A stretch of DNA of 64,000 bases from Flavobacteriales bacterium. GTDB lineage: Bacteria > Bacteroidota > Bacteroidia > Flavobacteriales_F > PHOS-HE28. Below, one piece after another: positions 29,032 through 38,745 of the stretch. Numbering within the stretch: the stretch's first letter is position 1; every line of letters starts with the position of its first letter. The stretch covers positions 1 to 64,000 of the forward strand of contig JADJDP010000003.1 in the NCBI GenBank assembly GCA_016702645.1. Reading direction: 5' to 3'. The notes beneath the pieces are model-generated. The model made no database searches, had not been told where the DNA came from, and saw only the letters and a program-made list of their open reading frames with translations. A program made the position numbers and the translations under genes.

Positions 29032-29541
29032 TTAAGGGATCGCGAGTTTGGTCTTCACCATTTGCATGATGTCCTCGCCCTTGTCGAAGTAGAGCACGAA
29101 ACCCGTGCTGGTATCGAAGATGTAGGTGAAGTTGTTGGCGGCAGCAACATCATTGATCGCGGCCGTGGCCTTCTCCACCATCGGGCGGAGCAACTCCTCC
29201 TCCTGTTTCGCCAGGTCGTCCTGTGCCTTTTCGCGCGCGGCTTGGATACGCTGCTCAAGCTCCTGGATCTCCCCCACCACCATGTCCTTTTCGGTCTGGG
29301 TCATCTTGTCGGCGCGTGCTTGTGCATCAGCGACCTTGGCCTCGTACTCGGCACCCATCGCCTTCAAGCGTTCGTCCAAGGTCTTTGCAAAGGCCTGCAT
29401 GCGGGTCTCGGCGTCCTTTCGCTCAGGCAATGCAAGCATCAGTTGCTGGCGGTCGATGTGGCCGAGCTTCACGGCTTGCTGGGCGCTCGCTTGTGGCAGT
29501 GCGCTCAACAGGAGGACTACGGCGATCAGTACGTGTTTCAT
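29032..29541 (-). CDS. OmpH/Skp-family periplasmic chaperone
   Basis: 169 residues: signal peptide (MKHVLIAVVLLLSALPQASAQ), then VKLGHIDRQQLMLALPERKD and a long coiled-coil arm (about 45-130) rich in Glu, Lys and Ala, and a closing beta segment (FTYIFDTSTGFVLYFD). Skp-type trimers hold unfolded outer-membrane barrels on their way to the BAM complex. It follows a second ompH-like gene and bamA, as is usual in this phylum. Confidence 0.9.
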   Translation of the reverse strand: MKHVLIAVVLLLSALPQASAQQAVKLGHIDRQQLMLALPERKDAETRMQAFAKTLDERLKAMGAEYEAKVADAQARADKMTQTEKDMVVGEIQELEQRIQAAREKAQDDLAKQEEELLRPMVEKATAAINDVAAANNFTYIFDTSTGFVLYFDKGEDIMQMVKTKLAIP

Positions 29542-29556
29542 TGTTGTTGGGTATGC

Positions 29557-30240
29557 TTATCGGGGTTGTTTGATCTCTGTGCCACCACCACCATCACGCG
29601 GCGGAGGTTGCTGGCCGCCACCATCGGTCGCGCCGCCTTCCTTCTTCTCCTCGCTGCCACCATCGGGTGGAGGGTCTCCGAAGTCTTCCTCACCACCGCC
29701 GGTTCCTTCGCGTTTCGGGCGGATACCGAGCTTGCGCAGCACGCTATCGCTCTTGTCGTACTTGTCGCTCGCGAAGAGCAGGTTACCCCCGTTCTGGCCG
29801 CCGATGTCGAACACGGCCACGTAGCTGGTTCCTGCCACTTCCTTGATCGCATTGTACACCCGGTCTTGGATGGGCTGGATGAGCTCCTGCCGTTTCTTGA
29901 AAAGGTCGCCTTGTGGGCCGAAGCGTTTCTTCTGCATGTCGTGCGCTTCGCGTTCGCGTCGGTCGATCTCCTCCAGGCGGGACCGCTTCATGTCCTCGGT
30001 GAGCAGGATGGCTTCGGCGTTGTAGGAATCGCGCTGACGCTTGATCTGCAGGTGGCGTTCATCGATCTCCTCCTGCCATTGCGTGCTCAGGCGGTCGAGC
30101 TCCTTCTGGGCTGTTTCGTACTCCGGCATCTGCTCCAGGATGTACTTCGTGTTGACGAAGGCGATGCGTTGCGCGTGCGTCGCAGCAGGTGCCAGCAGTG
30201 CGAGGAAGAGCGCGAGTACGTAAGGGATCGTGCGGTCCAT
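29557..30240 (-). CDS. OmpH/Skp-family chaperone with a Gly/Pro-rich tail
   Basis: 227 residues from ATG 30240, where a signal peptide begins (MDRTIPYVLALFLALLAPAA). Core: RIAFVNTKYILEQMPEYETA, coiled coil to about 130, VAGTSYVAVFDIGGQNGGNL. Residues about 175-227 are a low-complexity Gly/Glu/Pro tail (EKKEGGATDGGGQQPPPRDG) absent from the neighbouring paralogue. The frame is open to 30465 but the upstream part overlaps bamA and lacks a signal peptide. A TACTTTCG box lies 12 nt upstream. Confidence 0.9.
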   Translation of the reverse strand: MDRTIPYVLALFLALLAPAATHAQRIAFVNTKYILEQMPEYETAQKELDRLSTQWQEEIDERHLQIKRQRDSYNAEAILLTEDMKRSRLEEIDRREREAHDMQKKRFGPQGDLFKKRQELIQPIQDRVYNAIKEVAGTSYVAVFDIGGQNGGNLLFASDKYDKSDSVLRKLGIRPKREGTGGGEEDFGDPPPDGGSEEKKEGGATDGGGQQPPPRDGGGGTEIKQPR

Positions 30241-30252
30241 GGCGGAGGGTGT

Positions 30253-30260
30253 CGAAAGTA
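30253..30260 (-). promoter_or_regulatory. Putative -7 box TACTTTCG of the ompH-ompH-murI segment
   Basis: TACTTTCG on the minus strand, 12 nt before the ATG at 30240, in the short gap after bamA. Confidence 0.4.
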
Positions 30261-30272
30261 GGCGATCCCTTT

Positions 30273-32810
30273 CTAGAGCTCGCCAAGATCTATGCCGATC
30301 GTGAAGTGGAACTGGCTCTTGGCCATCGTGGGCGAGGTGGGCACATCGTCCAATCGCCAGCCGTAGTCCAAGCCCATCGGACCGAACATCGGGAGGAAAA
30401 GACGCAGGCCCACACCGGCACTGCGATAGAGCTTGAACGGTTCGAAATTGTCGAAGGATCCCCATGTGTTGGCCGCCTGCACGAAGCCGAGCGTATAGAT
30501 CGTCGCTTGCGGGTTCAGTGAAACGGGGAAGCGCAGTTCCGCAGTGTACTTGCTCACGACGAAATTCCCTGTCTGCGGAGAAAGGGAGAAGTCGTCATAG
30601 CCGCGCAAACCAACGATCTCGCGACCGTCGAGTTGGAAGCCGGTGAGCGCTGCACCACCGAGGTAGAAGCGCTCGAAGGGTGAGTCGCCCAGATCGTTGC
30701 TATAACGACCCAGGAAGCCGTAGCCCGCGCGGGTCATGAGCACCAGGTTGTGACCGCTCTTGCTGTTGGTGAGCTTCTTGTACCACTGCGTTGTGAATTT
30801 CCACTTGTGGAACTCGGCGAACTGATAGCGCTGGTCGGCCGGGAGCGACGCCCAATCCTTGCCGGGCTGGAAGAGCGAATAGGGAGGGGTCGCCTTCAGC
30901 GAGAAGGTCACATCCGAACCGCTCCGTGCGAAGAAGGGCTGATCGACCGAGTTGCGCGAGAGTTGCACCTGGTAGCTGAGCACGTTGCTCTGGCCGTCGG
31001 CGAAGGAGAAGATCACCTGCCCGCTGCTGTAGTTGCGCAGGTCGTAGAGCTGGTAGCTCAGGGTTTGGCGCAGGATGAAGTAGTCATCGGGCCACGCCAA
31101 CCGCTTGCCCAAGCCAAGGGAAGCGCCGCTGATGAGCAGTGACTGGCGCGCGGGATTGCGGATACGCCCATCCTCGCTATCCACGTAGCGCGGCTCGCCA
31201 TTGGTTTGCACACTGTGGTAGAGCGAGAAGCTCAACGAGTTGGGCTTCCGACCGCCGAGCCACGGCTCCACGAAGGAGAGGCTGTAGCTCTGGAAGAAAC
31301 GGCCATTCGTCTGCGCACGCAGGTTGAGCGTCTGCCCATCACCACTGGGCAACGGTTGGTAGGCCTTGGGGTCGCCGATCTTGCGCAGGCTGAAGTTGGT
31401 GAACGAAAGGCCCACGCTGAGCACCAATCTGCCAGCACCCCAGCCACCGCTCAGTTCAAGTCGATCGCTCGGTTTTTCCTCCACGGTGTACTCCAGGTCC
31501 ACGGTGCCTGTGCGGGGATCCTGGATCGGGTTCACACCGAGCGATTCCGGATTGAAATAGCCGAGTTGGGAAAGTTCGCGCTGTGTGCGGATCACCAGGC
31601 TGCGGTCGAAGAGCTCGCCCGGCTTCGTGCGGATCTCACGTCGCACCACGTGCTCGTTGGTCTTCGAGTTGCCTTTGATGATGACGTTGCGGATGCGGTA
31701 CTGCTTGCCTTCGCGTATGCGTATCTCCAGGTCGATACTGTCACCATCGGCCATGATCTCCACGGGATCCGGGTAGAAGGAGAGGTAGCCATTGTCCATG
31801 TAAAGCGAGCTGATGTCGCGTCCGCTGGCGTTCATGTAAAGGCGGCTGTCCAGCGTGCGCTTGCTGTACACATCACCTCGCTTGATGCTGAGGATCTGTT
31901 CGAGCTCGGCGGTGGTGTGCTTGGTATTGCCGCTGAAGGTGATGTTGCGGAAGTAGAAACGCTCGCCTTCGTCCACGTCCACCTCCACGCGCACCCGCTT
32001 CTCGCTCACGAAGTACATCGTATCGCGCACGATCACCGCGTTGCGGAAGCCCTCGTTGTTGTATGCATCCCGCACCTTCGACTTGTCCGCTTGGAATTCG
32101 CTGGCGATGAACTTGCTGCTACCGAAGATGTTCCACCAGCGCTTGCGCCGGGTCTTCTTCATGGCACGGCGCAGGCGCTTGTCACTGAGTTCCTCGTTCC
32201 CGTTGAAAACCACGTCCCTGATCTTCACTTTGGGACCACGGTCCACGTCGATGTAGAGCACCACACTGTTCTCCAATGCCGTGCGCACCGTGTCCGGTAG
32301 TTCGCGGATGTTGACGCTCGCTTTCAAGAAACCTTTGTCCACGTAGTAGCGACGAATGGTCTGCTTCGCCCGCGCGAGCACTGCTTCGTTCACCTGCTGG
32401 CCACGGTTCAGCTCCACTTCATCGTAGAGCTTGTCCGATTCGCCCTTGCTCACACCGTTGAACTTGAAGCGTGAGAGCCTCGGCTTCTCGACCACGATGA
32501 TGTGCAGGAAGATCGCGCGACCGCGCACCTCGGCGGCTTCGATGCGCACATCACTGAAGAGCTTCTGGTCCCATAGGTTCTTGATCGCCTTGGTGATGCG
32601 CTCACCGGGGATCTCGAACTTGTCCCCCACTTGCAGGCCCGCGAAGAGCTTCACCGCGATGGGATCCACGGAGCGCGTGCCGCTCACCGTGATGCCCCCG
32701 ACCTCGTAGGTCTGCGGCACACCGTAGTCCATGCTGGGCTGCTTGGTGGGCTGGGCGAAGCCGACCGAGATCGTACCAGCGAAGAGGAAGGCGAGCAGGA
32801 CGCGCATCAT
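30273..32810 (-). CDS. bamA: Outer membrane protein assembly factor BamA
   Basis: 845 residues: signal peptide (MMRVLLAFLFAGTISVGFAQ), about five POTRA domains (EVGGITVSGTRSVDP onwards, for example VVFNGNEELSDKRLRRAMKK and NVIIKGNSKTNEHVVRREI), and an Omp85 barrel ending FHFTIGIDLGEL. The lid-lock motif appears as the LRGYDDF segment. Inserts beta-barrel proteins into the outer membrane. The start is fixed by the signal peptide; the open frame beyond it to 33053 is a shadow of uppS. The ATG overlaps the uppS stop (ATGATG). Confidence 0.96.
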   Translation of the reverse strand: MMRVLLAFLFAGTISVGFAQPTKQPSMDYGVPQTYEVGGITVSGTRSVDPIAVKLFAGLQVGDKFEIPGERITKAIKNLWDQKLFSDVRIEAAEVRGRAIFLHIIVVEKPRLSRFKFNGVSKGESDKLYDEVELNRGQQVNEAVLARAKQTIRRYYVDKGFLKASVNIRELPDTVRTALENSVVLYIDVDRGPKVKIRDVVFNGNEELSDKRLRRAMKKTRRKRWWNIFGSSKFIASEFQADKSKVRDAYNNEGFRNAVIVRDTMYFVSEKRVRVEVDVDEGERFYFRNITFSGNTKHTTAELEQILSIKRGDVYSKRTLDSRLYMNASGRDISSLYMDNGYLSFYPDPVEIMADGDSIDLEIRIREGKQYRIRNVIIKGNSKTNEHVVRREIRTKPGELFDRSLVIRTQRELSQLGYFNPESLGVNPIQDPRTGTVDLEYTVEEKPSDRLELSGGWGAGRLVLSVGLSFTNFSLRKIGDPKAYQPLPSGDGQTLNLRAQTNGRFFQSYSLSFVEPWLGGRKPNSLSFSLYHSVQTNGEPRYVDSEDGRIRNPARQSLLISGASLGLGKRLAWPDDYFILRQTLSYQLYDLRNYSSGQVIFSFADGQSNVLSYQVQLSRNSVDQPFFARSGSDVTFSLKATPPYSLFQPGKDWASLPADQRYQFAEFHKWKFTTQWYKKLTNSKSGHNLVLMTRAGYGFLGRYSNDLGDSPFERFYLGGAALTGFQLDGREIVGLRGYDDFSLSPQTGNFVVSKYTAELRFPVSLNPQATIYTLGFVQAANTWGSFDNFEPFKLYRSAGVGLRLFLPMFGPMGLDYGWRLDDVPTSPTMAKSQFHFTIGIDLGEL

Positions 32811-33627
32811 TTCGTTTCGATCTGTTCGCTGGTCATGCCGAAGCGACGCTCGCGGTTCTGGTAGTCGAGGACGGCGGTGTACAGGTGCTCCTTGCGGAAA
32901 TCCGGCCAGAGGACGGGCGTGAACCACAGCTCGGCATAGGCGATCTGCCAAAGCAGGAAGTTGCTGATGCGCTGTTCGCCGCTGGTGCGGATGAGCAGTT
33001 CGGGGTCGGGAATGTTGTGCGTGCACAGGCGATCGCAACCGCACGTTCATCAATGGAGGCGGGATCGAGCGAACCGTTCTTCACATCGTTACCGATGGCA
33101 CGTGCCATACGCACGAGTTCCCAACGCGCACTGTAGCTGAGCGCGAGGGTGAGCGTGATGCGGTCGTTCTTCGCCGTTCGCGCGATGGCATCGGTGAGCG
33201 TCTTGCGGCAATCGGCAGGCAGGCTGTCGAGGTCGCCAATGGCGTTGAGCCGCACGCTGTTCTCGTGCAGCTCCTCGATCTCGTCCACCACGGTCTTCAC
33301 CAGCAGGTCCATCAACGCGGCCACTTCCGCCGCCGGACGGTTCCAGTTCTCGGTGCTGAAGGCGTACAGTGTGAGGTAACGCACCCCGATGTCCGTACAG
33401 GCTGTGAGCGCCTCGCGCACGCTCCGTACGCCGTTGGCATGGCCAACGATACGGTGCTCCCCCTGCTGCTGTGCCCAGCGACCGTTCCCATCCATGATGA
33501 TGGCCACGTGCTGCGGTACGCGGCCACCGTCAATGCGTTCGCGCAAGGCGTCGGGGGTATGCTGGGCCTTTTCCAAAAAGAGCGCGAATGTCGTGAATGC
33601 CCGGATCAGCGCTTGCGCTTCATCCAA
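32807..33627 (-). CDS. uppS: Isoprenyl transferase (undecaprenyl diphosphate synthase type), one frameshift
   Basis: Makes the long-chain prenyl diphosphate carrier for cell-wall and glycan precursors. About 273 residues. HVAIIMDGNGRWAQQ, LYAFSTENWNRP and LNAIGDLDSLP are in the first frame. One base is missing near 33022, after which the family sequence continues as LCTHNIPDPELLIRTSGEQR, ISNFLLWQIAYAELWF and WPDFRKEHLYTAVLDYQNR, ending at the bamA start. The gene is essential, so the break is most likely a consensus error. N-terminal extension of about 35 residues before the catalytic core is longer than in E. coli; the start overlaps the DUF6089 gene by 22 bp. Confidence 0.93.
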
Positions 33628-34439
33628 TTGTATTGCTCTTCACAATCGGTGAAGCGCGTGATGATGTAGGTGATGCCCAGGCCGCTGTACACGTACCAGT
33701 CCAGCGTGTTGACGTCACCCCGAGCACGATCGTCGTTGGTGGCTTCCAAGCCGCTCTGGTCGGCAAGTTGTGCGGCCAGCGGACCGTTCTCAAAGGCCAG
33801 TACGGCGTTGTTCATGTAGGTGCCGCTCACGTCGTCAACATAGTCGGTGTTGGTGCGGCGCATACCCCATTCAAGTTGGAAATCCAAGCGCCCAACGTTC
33901 CACTTCATGCCCACTCCGAAAGGGATGGAGTAGTGGTCCAAGGGATAAGGTTCCCCACCACGGGAGGAGGTCCCCTGTCCTTCGGTTCCAAGGGGTTGTA
34001 GATCGTACCAGGTATCGTCCAATTGCGCTTGCGGCGCCGCGCGGAAGTAGGCGAGCCCGGCGAACACGAAGGGCGTCCAGTTCTTCCCATCCTTACCCTT
34101 GCTGCGGTATTTGAAGAAGTTGATCTCCAGTAGGAGGGCTACCTCGATCAACCGCGAGCGAAAGTGCAGGTTGCGCAGGACTTGGAGGGAGTCCTTGGCG
34201 TCGCCGTCATATGCTTGCAGGGTGCCCAACAACCCTTGCAAACGCACAGCGTAACGGTCGTTGAAATTGTAACGGTAAACGAGGCCCCCGGCCAATTTGG
34301 TGTCGCGCGGGTAGTGCCTGTCCGGGTTCAGGTCACCGATGTAGTAGCTCGCACCGATGGTGCCGCCCAGTTCGCTCACTTGCGCCGTGGTGGCAGTGCC
34401 CGCCAGGAGGGGGATGAAGAGGAGGTACCTGCGAAGCAT
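33606..34439 (-). CDS. DUF6089 family outer-membrane protein
   Basis: 277 residues from ATG 34439, which gives a signal peptide (MLRRYLLFIPLLAGTATTAQ). EIGG-type opening (SELGGTIGASYYIGDLNP), repeated amphipathic beta strands and YVYSGLGITYIITRF near the end are typical of this uncharacterised Bacteroidota family, which commonly precedes uppS and bamA. It is probably an 8-12-stranded barrel. The C-terminus CEEQYNWMKRKR is basic. Function unknown. Confidence 0.88.
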   Translation of the reverse strand: MLRRYLLFIPLLAGTATTAQVSELGGTIGASYYIGDLNPDRHYPRDTKLAGGLVYRYNFNDRYAVRLQGLLGTLQAYDGDAKDSLQVLRNLHFRSRLIEVALLLEINFFKYRSKGKDGKNWTPFVFAGLAYFRAAPQAQLDDTWYDLQPLGTEGQGTSSRGGEPYPLDHYSIPFGVGMKWNVGRLDFQLEWGMRRTNTDYVDDVSGTYMNNAVLAFENGPLAAQLADQSGLEATNDDRARGDVNTLDWYVYSGLGITYIITRFTDCEEQYNWMKRKR

Positions 34440-34490
34440 TGGCTGCCTAACGTGGGCCTTTGGGACTTGGTATTCCTTCCAAGGCCGCGC

Positions 34491-34498
34491 CGAAGGTA
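34491..34498 (-). promoter_or_regulatory. Putative -7 box TACCTTCG of the DUF6089-uppS-bamA run
   Basis: TACCTTCG on the minus strand, 52 nt before the ATG at 34439; fits TAnnTTCG only. Confidence 0.3.
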
Positions 34499-34615
34499 TT
34501 GGTCCGCCGCTAGGCATGGGAAGTTGCTGGGAACGTAGGCGTTAAGGATCGTGAAAAGGATCAGGATGCGGTTCCTCCAGCCATCACACCTCCTGAAGCG
34601 TTCCCGGTCCCCGGA

Positions 34616-34623
34616 TAGCTTTG
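34616..34623 (+). promoter_or_regulatory. Bacteroidota -7 box TAGCTTTG of the KdpD-like kinase operon
   Basis: Exact TAnnTTTG match 22 nt before the GTG at 34645. The remaining intergenic bases (34440-34615) hold nothing else I recognise. Confidence 0.5.
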
Positions 34624-34644
34624 ATCGCTTAGTCCACCCGCCCA

Positions 34645-35721
34645 GTGCCGTCCTTGGTCCGTTCCCTACCCCTTCGCTGGCAGTTCGTGGTTTGTGTTGC
34701 AGCCGTGCTGGTGGTGGCCATGGTGTGCTTCTTGGCCGAAGGTGTCATCGGCTATCGTGTTGCGGCCTTGGTGTTGTTGATGGCCGTCTCGCTGCTGGCC
34801 ATGCTGTTCGAGATAGGGCCGGTGGTATTGGCATCGGCATTGAGCGCCGTCGTCTGGAATTTCTTCTTCATTCCACCGGTCTTCACCTTCCACATCGGTA
34901 GTGCGGAGGACCTGCTCATGTTCCTGCTCTATTTCGTCATCGCTCTCGTGAACGCGGTGCTCACCCTGAAGATCCGGAAAGCTGAACGCATCGCACGAGA
35001 TCGGGAGGAGAAGGAGAAGTCCATCAAGCTCTACAACACGTTGCTCAGTTCATTGTCCCATGAACTCCGCACCCCCATTGCAACGATCATGGGTGCAGTG
35101 GATGCGCTGGAGGAGGATGGGAACAAACTCTCCATGGAACACCGCAGGGAACTGTTGCGCGAAGTGGGCAGTGCGAGCGTGCGGCTTGACAGACAAGTGG
35201 GCGATCTGCTGAACATGGGCCGCCTCGAAAGCGGGATGCTGGAGCCAAAGCGTGATTGGTGCGATGTGAACGAGATCATCGGCCATGTGGTACGATCAAT
35301 GAACGAGCCAAGCACGCATTCGATCGACCTTGCTCCGGACGGTGCGCTTCCGCTGTTCAAGGTGGATGGCGGTCTTCTGGCGCAGGTGGTCTACAACCTG
35401 CTGCGCAACGCGGTGCAATACACGCCTGCCGGCAGCTTGATCACCATCCGTGCGCGATGCGTTGACGATGCGTTGGTGTTGACCGTCGCCGATGATGGTC
35501 CCGGGATCCCGGAAGAAGAGCGCCAGCGCGTCTTCGACAAGTTCTACCGGGCGCGGCACGTTCGTTCCGGAGGAAGTGGCCTGGGCCTCTCCATTGTGAA
35601 GGGGTTCGTGGAGGCGCAGGGCGGAAGCGTTATCCTCGGGGCCAATTCCCCGAAGGGAGCGATCTTCACCGTGATGATCCCTGCGGAGACGTCCTTCCTC
35701 AGCAACCTGAAGAATGAATAA
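34645..35721 (+). CDS. Sensor histidine kinase, KdpD C-terminal type (DUF4118)
   Basis: 358 residues, GTG start. Four closely packed membrane helices of the DUF4118/KdpD type (about 12-115, VVWNFFFIPPVFTFHIGSAE is the conserved part), then HisKA with the phospho-acceptor in SLSHELRTPIATI (about residue 140) and HATPase_c with LLRNAVQYTP, DDGPGIPEEE and SGLGLSIV. The large N-terminal KdpD and USP domains of the E. coli sensor are missing. It overlaps the response regulator by 8 bp. Placed just before kup, it probably controls K+ uptake. Confidence 0.92.
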   Translation: MPSLVRSLPLRWQFVVCVAAVLVVAMVCFLAEGVIGYRVAALVLLMAVSLLAMLFEIGPVVLASALSAVVWNFFFIPPVFTFHIGSAEDLLMFLLYFVIALVNAVLTLKIRKAERIARDREEKEKSIKLYNTLLSSLSHELRTPIATIMGAVDALEEDGNKLSMEHRRELLREVGSASVRLDRQVGDLLNMGRLESGMLEPKRDWCDVNEIIGHVVRSMNEPSTHSIDLAPDGALPLFKVDGGLLAQVVYNLLRNAVQYTPAGSLITIRARCVDDALVLTVADDGPGIPEEERQRVFDKFYRARHVRSGGSGLGLSIVKGFVEAQGGSVILGANSPKGAIFTVMIPAETSFLSNLKNE

Positions 35722-36391
35722 GTCCCAGGTCCTGATCATCGATGATGAAGCGCAGATCCAAAAGCTGCTTCGGATCGCGCTGGAGAGCAATGATCTTGGC
35801 GTGAGCCAAGCAATGAACGGTCGGGACGGCTTGATCATGGCCGCGAACCATCCTCCGGACTTGATCCTTCTGGACATCGGACTGCCGGACAAGAACGGGC
35901 ATGAAGTGTTGAGGGAATTGCGTGGATGGTACACCAAGGCGATCATCGTCCTAAGCGTTCAGGACGGCGAGACGGAGATCGTTTCGGCACTGGACAACGG
36001 GGCTACGGACTACATCACCAAGCCTTTCCGCACGGGCGAACTGTTGGCGCGGATACGCTCCGCCATCCGAAGGAACAACGTGGAACAAGAGAGGACGACG
36101 ATCGTGTGCGGCGATCTGGAGATCGACCTTGCGGCTCGTGGTGTCAAGAAGGACGGGGAATGGGTGAAGCTCACCGCCACCGAGTTCAACTTGCTGGCCG
36201 TGCTCGCGCGCAATGAGGGCCGGGTGCTCACGCATCGGCACTTGCTCAAGGAAGTGTGGGGTGTTGGTTATCAATTGGAGACGCAATACCTCCGTGTGTT
36301 CGTGCGCTCATTGCGCAAGAAGATCGAGAGCGATCCAGAGCGTCCGCAGCACATCACCACGGAGAGCGGCGTGGGTTATCGCTTCAGCTGA
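35714..36391 (+). CDS. Response regulator, KdpE/OmpR family
   Basis: 225 residues. Receiver domain with acidic pair in IIDDEAQ, phospho-acceptor Asp in LILLDIGLPD (about residue 52), and the conserved Lys in YITKPFR. Winged-helix DNA-binding domain (about 125-225) ending RPQHITTESGVGYRFS. KdpE-like by best resemblance (LSVQDGETEIVSALDNGATDYITKPF layout) and by its KdpD-like partner. Likely target is the kup-porin unit downstream. Confidence 0.92.
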   Translation: MNKSQVLIIDDEAQIQKLLRIALESNDLGVSQAMNGRDGLIMAANHPPDLILLDIGLPDKNGHEVLRELRGWYTKAIIVLSVQDGETEIVSALDNGATDYITKPFRTGELLARIRSAIRRNNVEQERTTIVCGDLEIDLAARGVKKDGEWVKLTATEFNLLAVLARNEGRVLTHRHLLKEVWGVGYQLETQYLRVFVRSLRKKIESDPERPQHITTESGVGYRFS

Positions 36392-36571
36392 AGAGGCCGA
36401 CCGCCAGGGGAACATAACGAGCTCTCCGCTTTTCAGTGTTCGCATCTTGGAACGCTCGTGTCGTTTCGGACCATCCGTTCCCCTCTTTACAACTTCTTGA
36501 TAGGAACGACAGCGGCTTTTACGAAGGCCCCACATCCGCGCCGGGACATTTGCCCCATCATTCAACACCTG

Positions 36572-38558
36572 ATGGAAAGCACTGCGAAAGGCACGGTGGG
36601 CAAGGTGACCGCAGCGTCGCTGTTGGTGGCACTAGGCATCATTTACGGTGACATCGGCACCAGCCCGTTGTACGTGATGAAGGCGATCGTGGGTGAGCGG
36701 CCCATCGAGGAGTTGCTTGTTCATGGCGGCATCTCCTGTGTGTTCTGGACGCTGGCGTTCCAAACCACCTTCAAGTACATCTTCCTTACGCTGAAGGCCG
36801 ACAATCACGGCGAAGGAGGCGTGTTCTCGCTGTACGCGTTGGTGCGACGCTATGGCAAGCACCTCGTCATTCCAACCATCCTGGGGGCCACCACGTTGTT
36901 GGCCGATGGCATCATAACCCCCGATCTCTGTTGCTTCGGCCGTGGAAGGCCTGACCGCTGTGGAGGGCTGGGAGCATCTGCCCACGGTACCCATCGTGGT
37001 CGTTATCCTGTCCGCCCTGTTCTTTTTCCAGCGGTATGGTACGCAGCGGGTCGGCACCGTCTTCGGTCCGGTCATGTTCGTATGGTTCAGTATGCTGTGT
37101 GTGCTGGGCCTCATGGGGATCGGTGCGCATCCGGAGATCCTGCAAGCACTGAACCCGCTGCATGCCTATCGCCTATTGGTGGAATACCCGCACGGCTTCT
37201 GGTTGCTGGGCGCGGTCTTTCTGGCCACCACGGGAGCCGAGGCCTTGTATTCCGACCTCGGTCACTGCGGGCGGAAGAACATCCGCATCACATGGGTCTT
37301 TGTCAAAGTGTGTTTGGTGGTGAACTACCTGGGCCAGGGCGCATGGCTCATGGCGCAAGGCGAAGGCGCGCTATTGAGCGGACGCAATCCGTTCTTCCAC
37401 CTGATGCCGGAATGGTTCCTCGTGCCGGGCATCGCCATCGCCACGTGCGCGGCCATCATTGCATCACAAGCGTTGATCAGCGGCAGCTATACGCTCATCA
37501 GCGAGGCCATGAACCTCAACTTCTGGCCGCGCATTGCCGTGCGCCAGCCCACCGATCTGAAGGGACAGATCTACATACCCAGCGTGAACACGATCCTCTG
37601 GGCTGGCTGTATCCTGATGATCCTCTACTTCCGTTCGTCCACACACATGGAGGCGGCCTACGGCTTCTCCATCACGGTGGCGATGCTGATGACCACGTGG
37701 CTGCTCATGCACTTCCTGTATTACCGGCTGAAATGGAGCGGCGCGATCGTCATCGCGTTGCTGGTCCTCTTCAGTACCGTGGAACTCTCCTTCTTCGTGG
37801 CCAACGTTGCGAAGATCAAGGAACGTTGGATGTTCCTCTTCTTCGAACTCTTCATCTTCCTGGTCATGTACACCTGGTACTACGCGCGGAAAGTGAACAA
37901 CCGCTTCACCCGCTTCGTGGACCTGGGCCAGCAGGTACCGATGATCCAAGCGCTCAGCGACGATGAGGGCGTCCCGAAGTTCGCCACCCACCTGGTCTAC
38001 TTGACGAAGGCCGATCATCGGCACGAGATCGAGGAGAAGATCGTCCGGTCCATTTTCGCCAAGCGTCCGAAACGTGCGGATGTCTATTGGTTCGTGCACA
38101 TCCATCGCACCGAGGAACCCTATACACTGCGCTATGAAGTGAGCGAACTGGTGGACGACAAGGTGATCAAGGTCACGATACACGCGGGATTCCGGGTACA
38201 GCCGCGCACGGGCTCGCACTTCAACCGGATACTCCAGGAACTGGTGGCGAACAAGGAGCTCAACCTGCACAATCGTCCGGATGGTTCCACCCGATACAAC
38301 CCCGAACCGGATGTGCGTTTCGTGGTCCAGGAGAAGTTCATTTCCATCGAGAACGAGCTCACGCTGCGTGAAGGAGTGCTGCTCAATTCCTATTTCACGC
38401 TGAAGCACCTGGGTCAAAGTGACGCCAGGGCCTTCGGACTGGACCGGAACGACGTGGTGGTGGAACAGGTGCCGCTCTTGTACAAGCCAGTGCCGCAGCC
38501 GCCTCTTGAACGCATCACCAAACCGGGCGTTGCTTTCTCGCCATCCACAGGAACATGA
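36572..38558 (+). CDS. kup: KUP-family potassium transporter, one frameshift
   Basis: Inner-membrane K+/H+ symporter of about 662 residues with 12 helices and a cytoplasmic C-terminal domain of about 200 residues. Signature ASLLVALGIIYGDIGTSPLY and ADNHGEGGVFSLYALVRR at the N-terminus, then GAEALYSDLGHCGRKNIR and SGSYTLISEAMNLNFWPR. The frame breaks in a C run at about 36917-36921: GIITP in one frame and ISVASAVEGLTAVEG in another, consistent with two lost C residues. ATG 36572 fits the family N-terminus; the open frame starts further up at 36458. No kdpFABC genes are nearby. Confidence 0.95.
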
Positions 38559-38568
38559 TCCGTGCGAC

Positions 38569-38745
38569 ATGCACACATGGTATTGGCTAGCTCGTCAATT
38601 CGAGCGTAGCGCGATGATATCCCAAGAGGACGGGTCATCCTGGAAACCATCAGTGACAACATCGTCGGACCTTTGCTCACAGTTCGGTACGATCACCATC
38701 CATGAGCTTGAGCTCAACCAGGCGTTCGACGCCGCAACCAAATGA
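38569..38745 (+). CDS. Possible small ORF between kup and porin
   Basis: 58 codons from ATG 38569 whose stop overlaps the porin ATG (ATGA). The peptide (MHTWYWLARQFERSAMISQE...) matches nothing I know. An alternative frame here (RVILETISDNIVGPLLTVRY) looks protein-like too, so the gap may hold a decayed or frameshifted gene. Low confidence either way. Confidence 0.2.
   Translation: MHTWYWLARQFERSAMISQEDGSSWKPSVTTSSDLCSQFGTITIHELELNQAFDAATK

Noticed and set aside
31206..32300. 364-codon open frame on the plus strand
   Set aside because: Antisense to the POTRA region of bamA.
30273..33053. Long form of BamA starting at 33053
   Set aside because: The extra 81 residues are an out-of-frame reading of uppS; the signal peptide begins at 32810.
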